From Hyphomicrobiales bacterium (lineage in GTDB: Bacteria; Pseudomonadota; Alphaproteobacteria; Rhizobiales; Xanthobacteraceae), in contig JACQDO010000144.1 of assembly GCA_016201085.1 (NCBI GenBank), positions 1 to 5,497 of the forward strand: a DNA stretch of 5,497 nucleotides, given 5' to 3'. The notes under the pieces were generated by a model, which did not search any database, was not told the origin of the DNA, and saw only the letters and a program-made list of their open reading frames with translations. A program made the position numbers and the translations under genes. This document shows, one piece after another, positions 1 to 5,497 of this stretch. Positions within the stretch are counted from its first letter, which is position 1; the number at the start of each line of letters is the position of its first letter.

Positions 1-689
1 ACCAGCGCCGTCAGTCCGACGAACATCAGGATCAGCGGGCCTTTCAGCAGCACGCCGCCCGCAATTGCAGTCCATAGAATCGCTGGCAGCGTCCAGCCGA
101 CCGGCACGTCCGGCGTGCGCCGTGTCGTTAAATAGATGCGCGCCATCGCGCCCATCGCGGCCAGTGACATGCACAGCAGCATGGCGTCTGTCTTGGCGAG
201 CCGCGCCTCGACGCCGAGCAGGATCGAGCTTGCCATCATCAACGCCGCCACCAGCGCGGTGCGGCGCGTCACGAAGGCGAGCGCTGTCCAATAGGTCAGG
301 ACGACGGCCGCCGTGGCGCCGGCGAGCGACGGCAGCCGATAGAGCCAGATGGTGGTGCGCGCTTGTGGAACGCCAAGCGCTTCGCCGGTTTTCACCGCCA
401 CCGCCTGCAACCAATAAATGCCAACCGGCTTCTTGTAGCGGACTTCGTCCTGAAAACGGATATCGACATATTCGCCGCGCTCCACCATCTGCTTGGTGGC
501 TTGCGCGAAGCGCGCCTCGTCGCGATCGACCGGCGGAATCTGGAAAAAGCCCGGCAGAAACGCCAGCAGCGCGAACACAACGAGCAACGCCGCGGCCCGC
601 GCGTGCGAAGCGGCGGCATAGTCGAGCACGGCCGCCAGGCCTCGCGCCGGGACAATCTTTGGGGGTGCGTCGTCGGTGGTCGTGCTCAT
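1..689 (-). CDS. GT39 / ArnT-like membrane glycosyltransferase, N-terminal part (gene runs off the left edge)
   Basis: The visible 229 codons match the N-terminus of the PMT_2/ArnT-like GT39 family. These inner-membrane enzymes move a sugar from a polyprenyl-phosphate donor to lipid A, another glycan or a protein on the periplasmic side. After a short cytoplasmic tail, a hydrophobic segment (about residues 32-50) leads into the family's first periplasmic loop, with D55-R-D-E-A-R and then K-K-P-V-G-I-Y-W-L-Q-A (residues 86-96), the counterpart of the usual KPPLxYWL stretch. Further hydrophobic segments lie near 118-140, 144-160, 168-187 and 200-227. D55/D57 and D168 (in A-K-T-D-A-M) are candidates for the conserved acidic residues. 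The ATG at 689-687 is the earliest possible start, because an in-frame TAA lies at 704-702 with no start codon between. No good Shine-Dalgarno sequence precedes it. The C-terminal part is outside the window, so the acceptor cannot be judged. The family is fairly sure; identity as ArnT itself is not claimed. Confidence 0.88.
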   Translation of the reverse strand, partial: MSTTTDDAPPKIVPARGLAAVLDYAAASHARAAALLVVFALLAFLPGFFQIPPVDRDEARFAQATKQMVERGEYVDIRFQDEVRYKKPVGIYWLQAVAVKTGEALGVPQARTTIWLYRLPSLAGATAAVVLTYWTALAFVTRRTALVAALMMASSILLGVEARLAKTDAMLLCMSLAAMGAMARIYLTTRRTPDVPVGWTLPAILWTAIAGGVLLKGPLILMFVGLTAL

Positions 690-764
690 GCGGCTATTCG
701 ATTACGGACGGCCTGATTCCCGGCCCTTGCGCCGCACAATAATGACAAGGCCCCGATCTGTCAT
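690..764 (-). other. 75-bp gap between pbpC and the glycosyltransferase gene, with an imperfect inverted repeat
   Basis: This is the only non-coding stretch in the window. On the plus strand GGCCCTTG (722-729) faces CAAGGCC (746-752), which can form a 7-bp stem with one bulged base around a 16-base loop. No run of T follows on the transcribed (minus) strand, so it does not look like a standard intrinsic terminator. I found no convincing -35/-10 pair. The gap is short and the genes share a strand, so read-through from pbpC is plausible. The repeat could be an RNA-processing or stability element, or chance in GC-rich DNA. Confidence 0.35.
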
Positions 765-2819
765 TTATTGCACGCGGACCATGACGCTGTCGGCGGCGCC
801 GCGGGCGTCCATTACCGTCAGCCGCACGAAGCCCGGCCCATCGGGCTGGAAAAACAACGTGCGGCGCGTGCCGCCGGCTTCGAGCGGCACGCCGTTGACC
901 ATGACGGTGAGCGGCGCCAGGCCGCCGGCGATCTTGAGCGCAACCGGCTCGCTGGCCTGACTGCCCGTCCACTCGATGCGGGCGCCGGCTGGCGGGAACA
1001 TGATGCGGGGCGGCTCGCTCTCGCTGCCGGCCGCGGCCGCCGGACCGAAGTGTTGCAGCGGCGGCGGCAACTTGCCGGAGGTGGCGAACATCGCCCCCTT
1101 GGGCGCGCGTGGCAACGGCGCCGGTGCCAGCCCCGAGCGCGCGAAGGCATCGAACAGGATCGGCGCCGCGGCGGCGCGGCCGACGAGGCCTGGCACCGGC
1201 GCGCCATCCGGCCGCCCCACCCAGACCCCGACGGTCATGCGGCCGTCGAAGCCGACCGCCCAGGCATCGCGATAGCCATAGGAGGTGCCGGTCTTGAACG
1301 CGATGCGGCCATGCGGCGCGTTGTCCGGCGGCGGTGCGCCGAGCAGGATATTGCCGACATACCAGGCGGCGACCGGATCGAGCAGCCGCCGCGAATCCCA
1401 CGATTGCAGGCCGACACGTTCGATCAGCGGCACCGCCAGCCCTTGCCGCGCCAGCCCGCTATAGAGCATCACCAGATCGGTGAGCCTGATGCCGACCCCG
1501 CCAAGACCCATGGCGAGACCGGGCGCCTCGCCTTTCGGCAGCACCAACGCGGCGCCGGTTTGGGTCAGTCGCGCACTCAGGCGACTGACGCCGACCTTGC
1601 CCAGCACCGCGATGGCCGGAACATTGAGCGATAATTGCAGCGCGCGCCGCACGGTGACCGTGCCTTGAAACGTGAGATCGAAATTCTCCGGCGTATAGCT
1701 GCCATAACGCGCCGGCCGGTCGTCGATCAGCGTTTCCGGATGCAGCAGGCCGTCCTCGAAGCCGAGGCCGTAGATGAACGGCTTCAAGGTCGAGCCGGGC
1801 GAGCGCAATGCATTCGTCATATCCACTTGGCCGGCGCGCTGCGTATCGAAATAATCGGCGGATGCAATGCGCGCGCGCACTTCGCCGCTGGCATTGTCGA
1901 CGGCGAGGATCGCAACCGAGATATCGGGGCCGAGCGCGCGGGCCCGTTCGCGCGCCAAGTCCTGCAACGTCTTCTGCAAATTCGCATCGATGGTAAGCCG
2001 GTGAATGCGGCGGTCGGGCTCGGCCACGACCACCTGGTCGGCCGCATGCGCGGCCAGCATCGGCAATTGCTTGCGCGCGGTCGGCACCGACTCGTATTTG
2101 GCGCGTACGACTTCATCGTTTGGCACGACGCCGGCCGCCACCGCCCGGTCGAGCACGCGGTCGCGCGCCGCCTGCGCGGCTTGCGGATTACGGTCCGGCC
2201 GCCGCCATTCCGGCGACTGCGGCAGCGCCACCAGCAGCGCGGCTTCGCCGAGCGTGAGCCGGCGCGATTCCTTGCCGAAATAAGACAGCGAGGCGGCGCG
2301 GATTCCTTCCAGGTTTCCGCCATAGGGCGCCAGCGTCAGATAGAGCGCCAGGATATCGTCCTTGCCGAGCGCCAGTTCGAGCTGGAGCGCGCGCGTGAGT
2401 TGGCGCAGCTTGGCGCCGAAGCTGCGGTTCTGGCGCGGCTCCAACAGGCGCGCCACCTGCATGGTGAGGGTCGAGCCGCCCGACACGATGTGTCCGCGCT
2501 CGGCAAATTGCACGGCGGCGCGCGCCAGCGCCTTCGGATCGACGCCGTAATGCTGGTAGAAACGCTTATCCTCGTATGCGAGCAGCAGCCGAACAAAGCG
2601 AGGATCGACGTCCTTGCTGCTCGCCGGCAGCCGCCAGCGCCCGTCCGGCGTGGCATAGGCGCGCAACAAGCGCCCCTCGCGGTCGAGCACGATATGCGAA
2701 TAATCCAGGGTCTTGCCGAGCGGCGGCGGCCCCAAGGCATAAACCCAAGCGCCGCCTGCCAGCGCGATCGCCGCGGCCGCGCCGGCCAAGCTCGTGACGA
2801 TGCGTCGCCTGCGTGTCAT
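765..2819 (-). CDS. pbpC: Penicillin-binding protein 1C (bifunctional GT51 transglycosylase / transpeptidase)
   Basis: PbpC is a periplasmic, membrane-anchored peptidoglycan synthase: the GT51 domain polymerises lipid II into glycan strands and the transpeptidase domain is built to cross-link peptides. An R-R-R-R tail and a hydrophobic segment (about residues 7-30) form an uncleaved anchor. The GT51 domain (about 45-225) shows E83-D-K-R-F-Y-Q-H-Y-G, with E83 the expected catalytic glutamate, then GGSTLTMQ (114-121) and A-P-Y-G-G-N-L-E-G-I-R-A-A-S (164-177). The transpeptidase domain (about 300-560) has all three motifs: S343-T-L-K346 in PGSTLKPF, S397-L-N399 and K509-T-G511. A Pro/Ala-rich linker (about 562-603) leads to a C-terminal beta domain (about 604-684) matching the PbpC C-terminal (BiPBP_C) family. 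At 684 residues it is shorter than E. coli PbpC (about 770) but has every domain. It contains no cysteine. The ATG overlaps the stop of the macroglobulin gene and has an AGGCGG box just upstream, which supports this start. It is intact, with no frameshift. Confidence 0.97.
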   Translation of the reverse strand: MTRRRRIVTSLAGAAAAIALAGGAWVYALGPPPLGKTLDYSHIVLDREGRLLRAYATPDGRWRLPASSKDVDPRFVRLLLAYEDKRFYQHYGVDPKALARAAVQFAERGHIVSGGSTLTMQVARLLEPRQNRSFGAKLRQLTRALQLELALGKDDILALYLTLAPYGGNLEGIRAASLSYFGKESRRLTLGEAALLVALPQSPEWRRPDRNPQAAQAARDRVLDRAVAAGVVPNDEVVRAKYESVPTARKQLPMLAAHAADQVVVAEPDRRIHRLTIDANLQKTLQDLARERARALGPDISVAILAVDNASGEVRARIASADYFDTQRAGQVDMTNALRSPGSTLKPFIYGLGFEDGLLHPETLIDDRPARYGSYTPENFDLTFQGTVTVRRALQLSLNVPAIAVLGKVGVSRLSARLTQTGAALVLPKGEAPGLAMGLGGVGIRLTDLVMLYSGLARQGLAVPLIERVGLQSWDSRRLLDPVAAWYVGNILLGAPPPDNAPHGRIAFKTGTSYGYRDAWAVGFDGRMTVGVWVGRPDGAPVPGLVGRAAAAPILFDAFARSGLAPAPLPRAPKGAMFATSGKLPPPLQHFGPAAAAGSESEPPRIMFPPAGARIEWTGSQASEPVALKIAGGLAPLTVMVNGVPLEAGGTRRTLFFQPDGPGFVRLTVMDARGAADSVMVRVQ

Positions 2820-5497
2820 TTCGCCGCCTGGATCTCGATGGCGCCGGTGGCCGTACGGCCAAAGCGGTCGGGACGATACATGTCTTCGACGATTGCTTGC
2901 GGCAGCACATAGCGCCCAGGCGACACCGCGCGCACGACATAGGCCACCGTGAACACCGGGCTATCGTCCTGTTTGCGCGTGAATGCCGCCGTGAAACGGT
3001 CGTCGCGGAATTCGCTGCTGACCGGTTCGACGCCGTCCGAAATCCAGGTGAGCGCGCTGGTTTCGCCCGTCGACACCAGAGCCGGATTATCGATCTCGAA
3101 GCCGGCCGGCAGATAGTCGGCGACGATGACGCGGCCGAATTGCGGCTGCGGCTCGGTCACTTTCAGCACCACGACGAAGCGCTGGTTCTGCTTCGACTTG
3201 GCCGGGTCGGCCGGTTCTCCGATCAGCGTGAAGTAATTACGCTCGATCTTGAAGCCGCGCTCGGCGGCGGGCTCCGGTATCAGCGGCGCGCCGCTCACCG
3301 ACACCACCGCCTGCACATTGCCCTCGCCGCTGTTAGTGATCGGCAGCGGCGCAGCCAGATCGTCGGCGCGCAAGCTTCGGTACAACGCGCCCTGCCGCTT
3401 TTCGCCGGCGACGTCGAGCGAGATCGCATTGAGCTGCTTGGCGAGCGAACGCGCGGCCAGCACCAGCCAGGCGTTTTCCTGCGTCGAGGTTACCGTCGAC
3501 AGCGCGCGCGCGGCATCGATGCGCATGACCGCGTCGTCGATCGTCTTCTGCGGCGCGCGCCCTTCCGAGGCGAGCGTCACCAGTGCCGCGGAATCGCGCA
3601 AGGCCGAACCGAAGTCGCCGCGGCCGAGCTCGAGCTTGGGCTGCGGCGCGATGGCATCGAGCGCCGCCAGATAGACTTTATCGGCGCGCGTCTTGTCGCC
3701 GAGCATGGCCAAGGCGGCGGCAAGCTGCGCCTTGGCGATCGGCGTGGCGAAATCGCCGAGTTTCACATCGGCGAAGTAGCGCAGGTCGCCGACCGGGGCC
3801 GCCGCATTGCGCGCCAGCACATAGAGCGCATAGGCCAGTTCGCGGCCGCCGTCCTTGCCCGGTTCCGGCGCGGAGCCGACGTAATTGCGCAGCCGATCGA
3901 GTGCCTGCGTGAACGCCGCCGCCGGCACCTCGAAGCCGCGTTCCTTGGCGCGGGTGAGGAAGTCGGTGACATAAGCATCGAGCCAGGCATCGTCGCCGCC
4001 GACCGACCACAGGCCGAACGAGCCGTTGGAGCCCTGCCGGGCAAGCAAGCGCGCGATGCCGTCCTTGATGCGTTGATCGATGTCGCCGTCGGGCGCCAGC
4101 CGCGCCTGCGCCGCCAGCTCATTGATATAGAGCATCGCCACCGCACGGCTGGTGATCTGCTCGGAACAACCGAACGGATAGCGGTCGAGCGCATTAAGCA
4201 GCGTGGCGGCATCGAGCGAGGTCGAGACCGCGACCGACAGGCCGACGCGGCCGGTGCCGGGCACGAAATCGGCGAACATGTCCTTGCTGAGGGTGAATGT
4301 TTCACCCTTGGCCAGCGTTCGCACGGTGCGCCGGGTGAGGATCTGCGTGGCCGGCCGCACGTCGAGTGCGTAGGTGCGTTCGAGCGTGAAACCGTTCGGT
4401 CCGCTCACGCTGACTTTCAGCGTGCTGGCGCCCGAGCCTTCGGCGGAAACCGGCACCGCGACGCGATCGCGCTGCTTGGCGGCAAGCTTCAGCATTTGCG
4501 GCTTATCGCTGCCGAGCTTGACGCTGCCTTCGGCGTTCACCGCGATGCTGTAGTCGCCGGCGCCGCCTTCCACGTTGTCGAACTCGAGCTGCACGACGCC
4601 GCGATCGCCGGTGCGCAGGAATCGCGGCAGTGTCGCGGTCAGCACGACCGGATCGCGCACCACTACGTCGCCCGCGGCCTTGCCGACCTTATCCTTGCTC
4701 CAGGCCACCGCCATCACGCGGACGGTGCCGGCGAAGGCCGGGATGTCGAAATGCACCACGGCGTTGCCATCGGACCCGACGCGCACGATGCCCGAATAAA
4801 GCGCCAGCGGAGCCTGCGCCGGCGGGGAGCCGGACAATTCCCCGCCGCCGATATCGCCGCCGGAACGGATCTGTCCGCGCGCGCCCTGCATGCCGTCGAT
4901 CAACTGGCCATAGAGATCCCGCACTTCGGCGGTCAGCCGGCGCTGGCCGAGATAATAGTCGTCAGGGGCCGGCGGCTTGTAATTGGTCAGATTGAGGATG
5001 CCGACATCGACGGCAGCCACCACGACGCGCGCCTCGTCCCCGGCGTTAAGGCCGGCGAGCTTGATCGGCATATCGAGCGCCGAATTGGGCCGCAGCGTCG
5101 CCGGCAGAGTCATATTGAGCGCCAGGGTGCGGTCGGTACGGTCGATCGAGAACCACTGCACGCCGATGGCGCGCCCCGGCATGCGCTGCGCCGGCGCATC
5201 GAGCGGACGGCGCAAGGTGGCCACGAGATAGGCGCCCGTGCCCCAATCCTTGCCGACGGCAAGCTTGACCTGCGTGGTGCCTGCCTTGACTTCCTGCGAC
5301 TGGCTGGCGACCAGGCGGTCGGTGAAGACATTGATCGTAAGGCGGCCAGGCGTCGTCGCGGTCACCGCGACATTCATGCTGTCGCCCGATTTGTAGTCGG
5401 TCTTGTCGAGCGCGACTTCAAGCAGATCGGGCGTATCGGCGCTCGATTCCGCATAGAAGCCGGCGTCGAAGTTCAGCGAGGTGATTGTGCCATTCGG
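2816..5497 (-). CDS. yfhM: Bacterial alpha-2-macroglobulin (YfhM/ECAM type), C-terminal 893 residues; 5' end outside the window
   Basis: Bacterial alpha-2-macroglobulins are large, usually lipid-anchored periplasmic protease traps: cleavage of a bait region triggers a conformational change and exposes a thioester that bonds to the attacker. Numbering from the right edge (residue 1 is the codon at 5497-5495), the frame is open to the edge and still family-like there (L-E-V-A-L-D-K-T-D-Y-K-S-G-D), so the Met at 5377 is internal. Macroglobulin beta domains fill about 25-200. A Gly-rich flexible stretch (about 201-233), right after Y-G-Q-L-I-D-G-M, is where E. coli YfhM has its bait region. The A2M core follows (about 231-310), with F-A-G-T-V-R-V-M-A-V-A-W. 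The thioester domain (about 415-700) carries C444-S-E-Q447 in Y-P-F-G-C-S-E-Q. An MG10-like domain (about 740-880) ends with V-E-D-M-Y-R-P. C444 is the only cysteine in the fragment. About 449 residues follow it, near the roughly 466 in the 1653-residue E. coli protein, so some 700-800 residues are probably missing upstream. Its stop overlaps the pbpC start. Confidence 0.96.
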   Translation of the reverse strand, partial: PNGTITSLNFDAGFYAESSADTPDLLEVALDKTDYKSGDSMNVAVTATTPGRLTINVFTDRLVASQSQEVKAGTTQVKLAVGKDWGTGAYLVATLRRPLDAPAQRMPGRAIGVQWFSIDRTDRTLALNMTLPATLRPNSALDMPIKLAGLNAGDEARVVVAAVDVGILNLTNYKPPAPDDYYLGQRRLTAEVRDLYGQLIDGMQGARGQIRSGGDIGGGELSGSPPAQAPLALYSGIVRVGSDGNAVVHFDIPAFAGTVRVMAVAWSKDKVGKAAGDVVVRDPVVLTATLPRFLRTGDRGVVQLEFDNVEGGAGDYSIAVNAEGSVKLGSDKPQMLKLAAKQRDRVAVPVSAEGSGASTLKVSVSGPNGFTLERTYALDVRPATQILTRRTVRTLAKGETFTLSKDMFADFVPGTGRVGLSVAVSTSLDAATLLNALDRYPFGCSEQITSRAVAMLYINELAAQARLAPDGDIDQRIKDGIARLLARQGSNGSFGLWSVGGDDAWLDAYVTDFLTRAKERGFEVPAAAFTQALDRLRNYVGSAPEPGKDGGRELAYALYVLARNAAAPVGDLRYFADVKLGDFATPIAKAQLAAALAMLGDKTRADKVYLAALDAIAPQPKLELGRGDFGSALRDSAALVTLASEGRAPQKTIDDAVMRIDAARALSTVTSTQENAWLVLAARSLAKQLNAISLDVAGEKRQGALYRSLRADDLAAPLPITNSGEGNVQAVVSVSGAPLIPEPAAERGFKIERNYFTLIGEPADPAKSKQNQRFVVVLKVTEPQPQFGRVIVADYLPAGFEIDNPALVSTGETSALTWISDGVEPVSSEFRDDRFTAAFTRKQDDSPVFTVAYVVRAVSPGRYVLPQAIVEDMYRPDRFGRTATGAIEIQAAK
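2824..2829 (-). promoter_or_regulatory. Shine-Dalgarno-like site for pbpC inside the end of the macroglobulin gene
   Basis: On the minus strand AGGCGG lies four bases before the pbpC ATG (2819-2817), within the last codons of the upstream gene. The stop and start overlap as ATGA (2816-2819). Together these support the annotated pbpC start and suggest translational coupling: ribosomes finishing the macroglobulin can restart on pbpC. Coupling is inferred from the layout. Confidence 0.6.

Noticed and set aside
65..742. Plus-strand open frame of 225 residues opposite the glycosyltransferase.
   Set aside because: Its translation is Arg/Pro/Ser-rich low-complexity sequence typical of antisense GC-rich DNA, while the minus strand gives a clear GT39 membrane protein.
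690..764. Intrinsic terminator or sigma-70 promoter in the gap before the glycosyltransferase.
   Set aside because: The inverted repeat is not followed by a T-run on the transcribed strand, and TTGTCA there has no AT-rich -10 box at suitable spacing.
768..2912. A plus-strand frame nearly open for about 2.1 kb opposite pbpC, broken by one stop at 1632-1634.
   Set aside because: It is the exact codon-for-codon antisense of pbpC. Antisense stops need TTA, CTA or TCA in the sense gene, which are rare in GC-rich genomes; the single break is the TTA for Leu396. The translation is Arg/His/Gln-rich with no recognisable domain.
2566..2940. Minus-strand open frame of 124 residues spanning the macroglobulin-pbpC junction.
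   Set aside because: It lies in a different frame from both well-supported genes, has an Arg/Ala-rich composition and no family resemblance.
5375..5377. ATG considered as the start of the macroglobulin gene.
   Set aside because: The frame stays open for 40 more codons to the window edge and they read as macroglobulin sequence. A start here would also lack a signal peptide and about half of the normal protein.
1..5497. Mobile element, CRISPR array, tRNA or rRNA gene.
   Set aside because: I saw no long direct or inverted repeats, no regularly spaced repeats, no transposase-like or phage-like frame and no tRNA-like fold. Almost the whole window is accounted for by three envelope genes.

Overview
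This GC-rich window carries three genes, all on the minus strand, and reads as a cell-envelope operon of a Gram-negative bacterium. Transcription runs from high to low coordinates: the 3' part of a bacterial alpha-2-macroglobulin gene (yfhM type), a complete pbpC (penicillin-binding protein 1C), and the 5' part of a membrane glycosyltransferase of the GT39/ArnT-like family. The GC bias, the near absence of TTA/CTA/TCA codons and the protein sequences suggest an alphaproteobacterium, perhaps Hyphomicrobiales. That placement is an impression, not a computed result.

Layout. Positions 5497-2816 encode the last 893 residues of the macroglobulin. The frame stays open to the right edge, so the N-terminal half, including the signal peptide, lies outside the window. 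The visible part holds the bait-region neighbourhood, the thioester domain with an intact Cys-Ser-Glu-Gln motif, and the C-terminal MG10-like domain. Its TGA stop overlaps the ATG of pbpC (ATGA, 2816-2819). PbpC (2819-765, 684 residues) has an N-terminal membrane anchor, a GT51 transglycosylase domain, a transpeptidase domain with all three motifs, and the C-terminal domain typical of PbpC. A 75-bp gap with an imperfect inverted repeat separates it from the glycosyltransferase (689 to beyond position 1).

How the genes work together. Macroglobulin and PbpC genes are a known neighbouring pair in many Gram-negative bacteria. The proposed idea is that the macroglobulin traps foreign proteases that enter a damaged envelope, while PbpC repairs the peptidoglycan. 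The 4-bp overlap here fits coupled production. The GT39 enzyme transfers a sugar from a polyprenyl-phosphate carrier to an envelope acceptor; its link to the pair is inferred only from position and strand.

I see no RNA gene, mobile element, CRISPR array or convincing promoter. The window holds a known system with some details worth checking, not a clearly new one.
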